Shown: one piece after another, positions 8,252-15,345 of the stretch
How positions within the stretch are numbered: position 1 is the first letter of the stretch
Layout of the letters: each line of letters starts with the position of its first letter
Origin: Pelagerythrobacter marensis
GTDB taxonomy: Bacteria; Pseudomonadota; Alphaproteobacteria; Sphingomonadales; Sphingomonadaceae
Length of the DNA stretch: 64,000 nt
Reading direction: 5' to 3'
Assembly (NCBI RefSeq): GCF_036700095.1
Contig: NZ_CP144918.1
Span: 2,357,001 to 2,421,000 of the forward strand
Position numbers and translations under genes: made by a program
The notes under the pieces: model-generated
What the model saw: the letters and a program-made list of their open reading frames with translations, nothing else
Database searches by the model: none
Told to the model about the DNA's origin: nothing

Positions 8252-8557
8252 ATGCGAAAGCTCATCGTCTCCTGCCTTGCCACCACGCTTGCGATCACCG
8301 GTTTCGCCATGCCTTCCGCGTATGCGCAGTCGCTCGACGATCAGAGCGACGCGCGGCGCGAGATGCGTGCGGGCAACCAGCTGCGCCTTGCCGATATCGA
8401 GCGGCGCGTGGTTCCGACCATGCGGGATTCGGAATATATCGGCCCGGCCTACGATTCGACGGCCAAGGTTTATCGGCTGAAATTCATCCGCGACGGCCGG
8501 GTGATCTTCGTCGATGTCGATGCGCGGACCGGCCGGATCGTGCGCCGCAGCCGCTGA
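8252..8557 (+). CDS. Small periplasmic PepSY-domain protein
   Basis: A 101-residue protein with a signal peptide (MRKLIVSCLATTLAITGFAM, cleavage near AYAQS) and a single PepSY-type unit whose end, LKFIRDGRVIFVDVDARTG, is the characteristic strand pattern. PepSY modules are thought to inhibit proteases or modulate sensor domains. It sits 124 bases upstream of a PhoP/PhoQ-like two-component pair in the same direction. This arrangement is common, and it suggests the protein is an accessory or output of that pair. The start ATG is the only one giving an intact signal peptide. The ribosome site is weak (AGGTTGACGTT). Confidence 0.8.
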   Translation: MRKLIVSCLATTLAITGFAMPSAYAQSLDDQSDARREMRAGNQLRLADIERRVVPTMRDSEYIGPAYDSTAKVYRLKFIRDGRVIFVDVDARTGRIVRRSR

Positions 8558-8636
8558 TATGTGCGACGCAGAGCTGCAGCCCGGCGAAACCGCAGCCTTG
8601 TTGACGCGTTCGGCGCGAAAGCCCACTTAACGAAGG

Positions 8637-8670
8637 CCCGATCCATGGGGTGGAAGCCCGATCCAGGGGG
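8637..8670 (+). repeat. Direct repeat CCCGATCCA-GGGG upstream of response regulator
   Basis: Two copies, 8637-8650 (CCCGATCCATGGGG) and 8657-8670 (CCCGATCCAGGGGG), have a period of 20 bp, about two helix turns. They end 11 bases before the response regulator ATG. OmpR-family regulators bind direct repeats, so this could be an autoregulatory site, but the second copy is also next to the ribosome site. The role is inferred. Confidence 0.4.
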
Positions 8671-8681
8671 AACGACCGGCA

Positions 8682-9359
8682 ATGCGCATATTGATCGTCG
8701 AGGATGAACCGACACTCGGCCAGCAGCTTAAATCCACGCTCGAACAGAACGGCTATGCCGTCGACCTGTCGACCGATGGCGAGGACGGCCATTTCCTCGG
8801 TTCGACCGAGGATTACGATGCGGTTATCCTCGACCTCGGCCTGCCCGAGATCGACGGCCTGACCGTGCTCGGCATGTGGCGGCGCGAAGGGCGCACGTTC
8901 CCGGTGCTGGTGCTGACCGCGCGCGACAGCTGGTCGGACAAAGTCGCCGGGCTGGACGCCGGCGCCGACGACTATCTCGCCAAGCCGTTCCAGACCGAGG
9001 AGCTGATCGCGCGCCTGCGCGCGCTGATCCGCCGCGCATCGGGCAATACTTCGTCCGAACTGGTTGCCGGCGACGTGCGGCTCGACACCCGTTCGGGGCG
9101 GGTCACGCTGAAGGGAGAGCCGGTCAAGCTGACCGCGCAGGAATACAAGCTGCTGAGCTACCTCATGCACCACAAGGGCAAGGTGGTCAGCCGGACCGAG
9201 CTGATCGAACATATCTACGATCAGGATTTCGACCGCGATTCGAACACGATCGAGGTCTTCGTTACCCGTATCCGCAAGAAGCTGGGTGCGGACGTGATCA
9301 CGACCATCCGTGGCCTCGGCTATAGCCTCGACGACCCCGAAGACGCCCCCCGCGCCTGA
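8682..9359 (+). CDS. PhoP-like OmpR-family response regulator
   Basis: A 225-residue DNA-binding response regulator. Receiver domain 1-115 has the acidic pair E7/D8 in VEDEP, phospho-acceptor Asp51 in AVILDLGLPE, the Thr in LTARD and Lys in YLAKPF. The winged-helix domain (about 125-220) contains LTAQEYKLLSYLMHHKGKVV and FVTRIRKKLG followed by IRGLGYSL, typical of the OmpR/PhoP class. The gene is immediately followed by a sensor kinase whose H-box is of the PhoQ type. The target genes are unknown; envelope stress or cation sensing is typical for PhoP relatives. A direct repeat upstream may be its own binding site. Confidence 0.9.
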   Translation: MRILIVEDEPTLGQQLKSTLEQNGYAVDLSTDGEDGHFLGSTEDYDAVILDLGLPEIDGLTVLGMWRREGRTFPVLVLTARDSWSDKVAGLDAGADDYLAKPFQTEELIARLRALIRRASGNTSSELVAGDVRLDTRSGRVTLKGEPVKLTAQEYKLLSYLMHHKGKVVSRTELIEHIYDQDFDRDSNTIEVFVTRIRKKLGADVITTIRGLGYSLDDPEDAPRA

Positions 9360-9429
9360 CGATCCGGCTCTCGTGCCCGCTGCGCGCGGTGCCGAACCGG
9401 TCGCCGGCCAGGGCGAAGGGGGAGGGGGT

Positions 9430-10818
9430 GTGGACGGCATCGGGCCGGACGGGGCCGCGCCGCATACCGGCAGCCTGGCCCGGCGCATGCTGCTTATCGC
9501 GGCGGGATGGATCCTGGTTCTGCTCGTGGGCGGGGGGATTGCCCTCGAACGGACGCTGACCGGCCAGGTCGAACGCAGCTTCGACGAACGGCTGGGTTAC
9601 CTGCTCAACACGATGATCGTGATTTCCGAAGTCGCGCCCGACGGGGAAGTCTATTTCATCCGCCCGATCGGCGAACCGCGCTTCCTCGAACCGAACAGCG
9701 GAATGTATTGGCAGATCACCGCCGAGGGGCGCGAGGGGTTCGAATCCTACTCCCTTGAACCGTCGCAGTCGCTGTGGGACCGGACGCTGACCCCGCGCGG
9801 CGGGCACCTCGACAATGCGCCGCATTACTACGACAATCTGGAATTCCCGGAAGAGCCGCTGCGCGTGGTCGAACGCAGCGTGATCCTGCCCGACAGCGAC
9901 ACGCGCTGGACTTTCATGGTCGCCGCCGCGCGCGAAGAACTCGACGCGCAGATCGTGCGTATCCGATCGATCCTGATCTGGAGCTTCGCCGCGCTCGGCC
10001 TCGGCCTGTTCGGGATGGCCGTGCTGCAAAGCTATTACGGGCTGCGCCCGCTGCGGCGCATTCGCGCCGCGATCCAGCGCATTCGCACGACCGGCAGCAA
10101 CCGCGTGTCCGACCCGCTGCCGCTGGAAGTCCAGCCGCTGGTGGAAGAACTCAACATGCTGCTTGCCCATTCGGAGCGGCAGGCGGAGGAAGCCCGGACC
10201 CATGCGGGGAACCTCGCCCACGCGCTCAAGACTCCGCTGACCGTGGTCAACAACGCCGCCACCGCGCAGGCGCCGGACCTGGCCGATACCGTGATTCGCG
10301 AGGCGCGGACCATGCGGCGGCACGTCGATCACCATCTGGCCCGCGCGCGCGCGGTCGGCCGCCGCTCGGTCGGCCATGCGCGCACGCCTGCCTGCGACAG
10401 CGCGGAGGCGGTGCGCCGCGCGGTCGAGCGCCTCTATCCCGAAGTCCGCTTCGACATCGACGGGAACCGCCAGGCGCGCGTCGCGATCGAACGGCAGGAC
10501 CTCGACGAAATCCTCGGCAACCTGATCGAGAACGCGGCGAAATACGGCGGCGGCAGCGTGTTCGTGACGATCGACGCCGAACCCGATGCGGAACGCTGCG
10601 TGATCTGGATCGAGGACGACGGCGCAGGCATCCCGCCGGCAGAACGAACGCGCATCTTCGATCGCGGCGCGCGGCTGGATACGGACAAGCCGGGCACCGG
10701 CCTGGGCCTTGCCATCGTGCGCGACGTCGCGGAGATTTACGGCGGCGCTGTCGAACTGGGCGAAAGCGAGGACCTGGGCGGCCTGATGGTCAAGCTGATC
10801 CTGCCGCGCGCGGCCTGA
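9430..10818 (+). CDS. PhoQ-like sensor histidine kinase
   Basis: A 462-residue inner-membrane kinase from the chosen start. Transmembrane helix 1 is about 21-42 and helix 2 about 179-201, enclosing a periplasmic sensor of about 135 residues. The phosphorylated His264 lies in NLAHALKTPLTVV, an H-box close to that of PhoQ. ATP-binding boxes follow: NLIENAAKYGGG (N), EDDGAGIPPAERTRIFDRGA (G1/F) and GTGLGLAIV (G2). The start is uncertain. GTG 9430 has GGAGG four bases upstream; an ATG at 9310 would overlap the regulator gene by 50 bases and add a low-complexity leader; ATG 9487 would remove most of the cytoplasmic lead. Confidence 0.87.
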   Translation: MDGIGPDGAAPHTGSLARRMLLIAAGWILVLLVGGGIALERTLTGQVERSFDERLGYLLNTMIVISEVAPDGEVYFIRPIGEPRFLEPNSGMYWQITAEGREGFESYSLEPSQSLWDRTLTPRGGHLDNAPHYYDNLEFPEEPLRVVERSVILPDSDTRWTFMVAAAREELDAQIVRIRSILIWSFAALGLGLFGMAVLQSYYGLRPLRRIRAAIQRIRTTGSNRVSDPLPLEVQPLVEELNMLLAHSERQAEEARTHAGNLAHALKTPLTVVNNAATAQAPDLADTVIREARTMRRHVDHHLARARAVGRRSVGHARTPACDSAEAVRRAVERLYPEVRFDIDGNRQARVAIERQDLDEILGNLIENAAKYGGGSVFVTIDAEPDAERCVIWIEDDGAGIPPAERTRIFDRGARLDTDKPGTGLGLAIVRDVAEIYGGAVELGESEDLGGLMVKLILPRAA

Positions 10819-10839
10819 CCGGCCGCGATCGTCCGACCG

Positions 10840-11163
10840 TCAGCCTCCGCGTGCCCGCTCGTGGTGGCGGATGACCTCGTCGATGATGAAGCGCAGGAAT
10901 TTTTCGGAGAATTCGGGGTCGAGCTGCGCTTCCTCCGCCAGCGCGCGCAGGCGGGCGATCTGCTCGCTCTCTCGCGCGGGGTCCGCCGGGGGCAGCGCAT
11001 TGGCTGCCTTGTACTCGCCCACTGCCTGGGTGATGCGGAATCGCTCCGCCAGAATGTGGATCAGGGCGGCGTCGATATTGTCGATGCTGCGGCGAAAGGC
11101 GGCGAGCTGCGCATTGCCGGTGGCGGGGGCGCTCTTCGCATCGGCGGGGGCGGAATCGGGCAT
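10840..11163 (-). CDS. Chorismate mutase (AroQ class)
   Basis: A 107-residue monofunctional chorismate mutase converting chorismate to prephenate for phenylalanine and tyrosine synthesis. The all-helical AroQ pattern is visible: LAAFRRSIDNIDAALIHILA with the catalytic Arg, ERFRITQAVGEYKA with Lys, then the helix SEKFLRFIIDEVIRHHE. The first 20 residues are Ala/Pro rich and variable. It is encoded opposite to its neighbours, ending 21 bases after the kinase stop. The ATG start lacks a strong ribosome site; an in-frame GTG seven codons upstream is possible. Confidence 0.88.
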   Translation of the reverse strand: MPDSAPADAKSAPATGNAQLAAFRRSIDNIDAALIHILAERFRITQAVGEYKAANALPPADPARESEQIARLRALAEEAQLDPEFSEKFLRFIIDEVIRHHERARGG

Positions 11164-11241
11164 CGCGAGCGGACTTATCACGCGTTTGCGGACAATTCCA
11201 AGCTTGCCAAGCATGGCCGGGAACAGCAATGCGGGCGCGAT

Positions 11242-12270
11242 ATGACAGCCGACGTCGTTCCTCTCCCGCCGCGCCGCCCCCCCGCCGACGCGCGCCCGAC
11301 GCTGGAGCCGATGCTCGCGCTCACCGCGAACGGGATGAATTCGGTCAATGCGGTGATTCTCGAACGGATGCAGAGCGAGATTCCGCTGATTCCGCGTCTT
11401 GCCGGGCACCTGATCTCCGGTGGCGGCAAGCGCCTGCGCCCGATGCTGACGCTCGCCGGGGCGGAACTGGTCGGCTATCAGGGTACGCGCCACTATCGCC
11501 TCGCCGCGGCGGTGGAGTTCATCCACACCGCCACCCTGCTGCACGACGACGTTGTCGACGGTAGCGAGCTTCGGCGCGGCAAGGCGGCGGCCAATATCAT
11601 CTTCGGCAACCCGGCGACCGTGCTGGTCGGCGATTTCCTGTTCAGCCGCGCTTTCGAACTGATGACCGAGGACGGCAGCCTCAGGGTGCTCAAGATCCTG
11701 TCCGGGGCCAGTGCCGTGATCGCTGAGGGCGAAGTTTCGCAGCTGACCGCGCAGCGGCAGATCGAAACGAGCGAGGAACGCTACCTCCAGATCATCGGCG
11801 CCAAGACCGCCGCCCTGTTTGCCGCCGCCAGCCGCATCAGCGCCGTCGTGGCCGAATGCGGGGAGCGGGAGGAGCAGGCGCTGGAGGACTACGGCCGCAA
11901 CCTGGGCGTGGCCTTCCAGCTGGTCGACGATGCGATCGATTACGATTCGGACGCCGCCGAAATGGGCAAGGACCAGGGCGACGATTTCCGCGAGGGCAAG
12001 ATGACCCTGCCGGTCATCTTCGCCTATGCCCGCGGCACGGGGGAAGAGCGCAAGTTCTGGCAGGCCGCGATTGCGGGCCACCGCAGTTCCGATGCGGACC
12101 TGGCGGAAGCGATCCACCTGATCGGCAAATACGACGCGGTCGAGGCGACGCGCGAACGCGCCCGCCATTTCGCCGCGCGCGCGGTCGACGCGATCTCGAT
12201 CTTCCCCGATGGCAAGGCACGCTCCGCGATGGCCGAGGCGGCGCATTTCGCGGTCGCACGGGGGTATTAG
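11242..12270 (+). CDS. ispB: Long-chain all-trans polyprenyl diphosphate synthase
   Basis: A 342-residue trans-isoprenyl diphosphate synthase making the side chain of ubiquinone (probably decaprenyl in this group, inferred). The first Asp-rich motif is LLHDDVVDGSELRRG, preceded by GGGKRLRPML; the second is QLVDDAIDYDSDAAEMGKDQ. The residues just before the first motif are small/aliphatic, which permits long products. The start ATG at 11242 is 78 bases divergent from chorismate mutase; the frame is open upstream but without family similarity. Ubiquinone synthesis genes are not adjacent. Confidence 0.9.
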   Translation: MTADVVPLPPRRPPADARPTLEPMLALTANGMNSVNAVILERMQSEIPLIPRLAGHLISGGGKRLRPMLTLAGAELVGYQGTRHYRLAAAVEFIHTATLLHDDVVDGSELRRGKAAANIIFGNPATVLVGDFLFSRAFELMTEDGSLRVLKILSGASAVIAEGEVSQLTAQRQIETSEERYLQIIGAKTAALFAAASRISAVVAECGEREEQALEDYGRNLGVAFQLVDDAIDYDSDAAEMGKDQGDDFREGKMTLPVIFAYARGTGEERKFWQAAIAGHRSSDADLAEAIHLIGKYDAVEATRERARHFAARAVDAISIFPDGKARSAMAEAAHFAVARGY

Positions 12271-12376
12271 CCTTCGCTCCGATCGCTCCTCTGGACGAGG
12301 GGGCGAGGGACGACAGGAGAAGGATCGGCGGCCCAGCCCGCGCCCGGGGCGGGCCGAGGACACGTCTCGAACGACT

Positions 12377-14842
12377 ATGCAAGACCTCCCCATCCACGCC
12401 GTCCTCCCCGACCTGCTCGCCGCCATGCGCGCGGGCGGCGCGGCGGTGCTCGTCGCGCCGCCGGGGGCGGGCAAGACGACCGCGGTGGCTCCGGCCCTGC
12501 TGGACCAGGCATGGTGCGACGGACAGATCATCCTGCTCAGCCCGCGCCGGGTCGCGGCGCGGGCGGCGGCGGAGAGGATGGCCGCGCTTCTGGGCGAGAA
12601 GGCGGGGGAGACGGTCGGCTACCTGACCCGGCTCGACAGCCGCACGTCGGCGAGGACACGCATTCTGGTGATGACCGAGGCGATCTTCGTCAATCGCATC
12701 GTCGAAGACCCCGAACTGGCCGGCGTTTCCGCCGTCCTGTTCGACGAGGCGCACGAGCGGCACCTCGACAGCGATCTCGGGCTTGCGCTCGCGCTCGAAA
12801 GCCGGGGCGTCCTGCGCGAAGACCTGCGCATCTGCGTGATGTCGGCGACCATCGACGGTGCGCGTTTTGCCGGGCTTCTGGGGGCCGGAACCCCGGTCGT
12901 GGAGAGCGAGGGGCAGGCATTTCCGTTGGAAATCCGGTGGTTGGGGTCTTCTCCTGACAAACGGATCGAGGATGCAATGGCCGCCGCCATCATGACGGCA
13001 TGGCGCGAAACCGCGAGCGGAGGCGGCCCTGCCGGCGGCGGGGAGGGCGGCGATCTGCTCGCCTTCCTTCCCGGCGTGGGCGAGATCGAGCGGGTCCGCG
13101 AACGCCTCGCGACCCGTCTGCCGGATACCCCCGTTCTGCCGCTGCACGGGCAGGTCGAACCGGCCGCTCAGCGGGCCGCGATCCGCCGCGATCCGCAAGG
13201 GCGGCGGCGGATCGTGCTCGCCACGGCGATCGCCGAAACCTCGCTCACGCTCGACGGGGTCTCGGTCGTGGTCGACAGCGGACTTGCCCGCCATGCGGAA
13301 TTCGACAAGGCGGCAGGCACGACGCATCTCGTCACCCGCCGCGCCAGCCAGGCGTCCGCCGGCCAGCGCGCCGGCCGTGCGGCACGGCAGGGGCCGGGCG
13401 TCGCCTATCGTCTGTGGGAGGAGGCCGCCCATGCCGGCCGCCCCCAGTTCGACGTGCCCGAGATCGCGAGCGCGGATCTCGCCCCTCTGGTCCTTGCCCT
13501 CGCGCGTTGGGGCACGGCCGATCCGGGCTCGCTCCCCTGGCTCGACCCGCCCCCGCCCGCCGCAGTGGCTTCGGCCCGCGAGCGCCTCGCACGGATCGGT
13601 GCGTTCGACGAGGCGGGGCGGATTACCGAACGCGGCGAGGCGCTCGCCGCGCTCCCGCTCGACCCGGCCCATGCGGCCATGGTGCTGTTCGGCGCCGAAC
13701 ACGGCGCGGCCCGCGAGGCCGCCCGGGTCGCCCTGCTGCTGCAGGAGCGCGGGCTGGGCGGGCGCGGCGAAGACCTGGCGGCCCGGCTCCAGCGGTGGGG
13801 CGGCGATCGCTCCCCCCGTGCCGAAGCCAGCCGCAAGCTGGCGGGACGCTGGGCCGTGCTGGCGGAAAGGCTGGTGACATCGGGCGAAGGCGCCCGCGAT
13901 GTGCCGCCGGGTGTCCTTCTCGCCGCCGGAATGCCGAACAACGTCGCCCGTCGCCGCGACCCATCGGGCGAGCACTGGCTTTCCGCCGGGGGGCGCGGGT
14001 TCGTGCTCGATCCGGCCAGCTCGCTGGCGCGCAGCGAATGGATCGCCATCGGCGACGCGCAGGGGCACGCGAAAGGCGCACGGATCACCGCCGGGCTGGC
14101 GCTGGAGGAAGCCGATATCGAGCGCTGGTTCCCCGAACGGATCGCGCGGCGCCAGGTGCTCCGCTGGAACGACGGGGAGCAACGGGTGGAGGCGCGACTG
14201 GAACGGCGCCTCGACGCCATTGTCCTTGCCAGTGGCCCCGATCCTGCCCCCGATGACGAGGCGGTTGTGGATATCCTTGTGGAAAAAGCTGTGGGTCGGC
14301 TGGGGGCGTGGCTGCCGGCCGACATGCTTGCCCGTGCGCGGTTCGCCGGTGTGGAGGCTCTTTCGCCCGCCGCGCTGGCCGCGAATGCGGACCTCTGGCT
14401 GCGCCCCCTGCTGGCGGGGCGGCGCGACCTTGCCGTGCCGCGCGGCCGGGTGGCGGAGGCGCTGCTGGGCCTGCTCGACTGGGACAGCCGGCAGGCGCTC
14501 GACCGCGCGGCGCCGCGCGAATTCGTCTCCCCCGCGGGCACCCGGCACGCGATCGATTATACTGGCGACGATGCGCCCAGCGTCGAGGTGCGGGTCCAGG
14601 CGCTGTTCGGGCTGGAACGGCATCCGATGGTCGGGCGCACGCCGCTGCTGCTCAAGCTTACCAGCCCGGCCGGCCGCCCGATCCAGGCGACCCGGGACCT
14701 GCCCGGTTTCTGGCGCGGATCGTGGGCGGACGTGAAGAAGGAGATGAAGGGCCGCTATCCCAAACATCGCTGGCCGGACGAACCCTGGGCGGAAAAGCCG
14801 AGCCTGAAGACCAGGAACGCCTTTTCACGCGGCGATTCGTGA
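12377..14842 (+). CDS. hrpB: ATP-dependent helicase HrpB
   Basis: An 821-residue DEAH-box helicase. Walker A is PPGAGKTTAV near residue 30, the Walker B/DEAH box is LFDEAHERHLDSDLG, motif III is MSATIDG and motif VI is SAGQRAGRAARQGPG. The C-terminal HrpB-specific domain (about 650-821) ends with PKHRWPDEPW. Family members are DExH RNA/DNA helicases of poorly defined cellular role. The start gives MQDLPIHAVLPDLLAAM, the usual beginning; an open frame upstream to 12209 has no similarity. The 106-base upstream gap is GC-rich with no clear promoter. Confidence 0.92.
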   Translation: MQDLPIHAVLPDLLAAMRAGGAAVLVAPPGAGKTTAVAPALLDQAWCDGQIILLSPRRVAARAAAERMAALLGEKAGETVGYLTRLDSRTSARTRILVMTEAIFVNRIVEDPELAGVSAVLFDEAHERHLDSDLGLALALESRGVLREDLRICVMSATIDGARFAGLLGAGTPVVESEGQAFPLEIRWLGSSPDKRIEDAMAAAIMTAWRETASGGGPAGGGEGGDLLAFLPGVGEIERVRERLATRLPDTPVLPLHGQVEPAAQRAAIRRDPQGRRRIVLATAIAETSLTLDGVSVVVDSGLARHAEFDKAAGTTHLVTRRASQASAGQRAGRAARQGPGVAYRLWEEAAHAGRPQFDVPEIASADLAPLVLALARWGTADPGSLPWLDPPPPAAVASARERLARIGAFDEAGRITERGEALAALPLDPAHAAMVLFGAEHGAAREAARVALLLQERGLGGRGEDLAARLQRWGGDRSPRAEASRKLAGRWAVLAERLVTSGEGARDVPPGVLLAAGMPNNVARRRDPSGEHWLSAGGRGFVLDPASSLARSEWIAIGDAQGHAKGARITAGLALEEADIERWFPERIARRQVLRWNDGEQRVEARLERRLDAIVLASGPDPAPDDEAVVDILVEKAVGRLGAWLPADMLARARFAGVEALSPAALAANADLWLRPLLAGRRDLAVPRGRVAEALLGLLDWDSRQALDRAAPREFVSPAGTRHAIDYTGDDAPSVEVRVQALFGLERHPMVGRTPLLLKLTSPAGRPIQATRDLPGFWRGSWADVKKEMKGRYPKHRWPDEPWAEKPSLKTRNAFSRGDS

Positions 14843-14859
14843 ATTAGAGGACCCTTCCT

Positions 14860-15138
14860 ATGGCAGCCCGTATCTATCAGCGACCCAAGAACGCGATGCA
14901 GTCCGGCAAGGCCCGGACCGATGAATGGGTGCTCGAATTTGAGCAGTCCGAGGCGCGTAGGCCCGATCCGCTGATGGGCTGGACCGGAAGCCGCGATACG
15001 CAGGCGCAAGTGCAGCTGACCTTCCCCGACAAGGCGGCGGCGCAGGCCTATGCCGCGAAATACGGCATCCCGGCGCGCGTTCACGCGACCCCGCCCCGGC
15101 ACATCAAGCTCCAGGCCTACGCCGACAATTTCCGCTGA
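14860..15138 (+). CDS. NDUFS4-like accessory subunit of respiratory complex I
   Basis: A 92-residue protein of the ETC complex I subunit family, homologous to mitochondrial NDUFS4 (18 kDa). Motifs: ARIYQRPKNAMQSGKARTDEW near the N-terminus, the central DPLMGWTGSRDT and VQLTFPDKAAAQAYAAKYGI, and a C-terminal IKLQAYADNF. Alphaproteobacterial complex I carries this supernumerary subunit, encoded away from the nuo operon, as here. It would dock on the peripheral arm near the NADH module. It lies 17 bases after hrpB, so co-transcription is possible, and has a fair ribosome site (AGAGGA). A small hairpin follows the stop at 15139-15157. Confidence 0.9.
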   Translation: MAARIYQRPKNAMQSGKARTDEWVLEFEQSEARRPDPLMGWTGSRDTQAQVQLTFPDKAAAQAYAAKYGIPARVHATPPRHIKLQAYADNFR

Positions 15139-15171
15139 TCCGGCCGTTCCCGCCGGAGACGATCTCGACGG

Positions 15172-15200
15172 TTGAAATCCGCCGCGTCCCCGGCCATATG
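15172..15200 (+). promoter_or_regulatory. Promoter of the SRP RNA gene
   Basis: A -35-like TTGAAA (15172-15177) and -10-like CATATG (15195-15200) are separated by 17 bases. The expected start of transcription, about 15207, coincides with the predicted 5' end of the RNA, which supports the call. Confidence 0.6.
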
Positions 15201-15206
15201 CCGGCG

Positions 15207-15298
15207 CGGGAGTCGGGTGGACGTTTGCGTTCGCTCACCGGGTCAGGTCCGGAAGGAAGCAGCCCAGGTGAATTGCGGCGGGTCGCCCGGCTCCTTTT
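15207..15298 (+). ncRNA. ffs: 4.5S signal recognition particle RNA (small bacterial type)
   Basis: The highly conserved SRP domain apical segment is present: GGGTCAGGTCCGGAAGGAAG continuing into CAGCCC (about 15240-15265). The flanks pair to form the long rod: GAGTCGGG (15210-15217) with CCCGGCTC (15286-15293) and further inward pairs. A run of T residues follows directly (15294-15299), acting as an intrinsic terminator. The RNA binds Ffh, and with FtsY (encoded at 48.9-49.8 kb) targets inner-membrane proteins to SecYEG. The ends are set from pairing and the promoter and may be off by several bases. Confidence 0.93.
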
Positions 15299-15345
15299 TC
15301 CACACGAGCATGACAACGCCCCGGCAAGCGCCTACCTAGGCGGGC

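Noticed and set aside
12014-14767. A 917-codon minus-strand open frame opposite hrpB
   Set aside because: Shadow of HrpB; rich in Gly, Arg, Pro and His with no domain.
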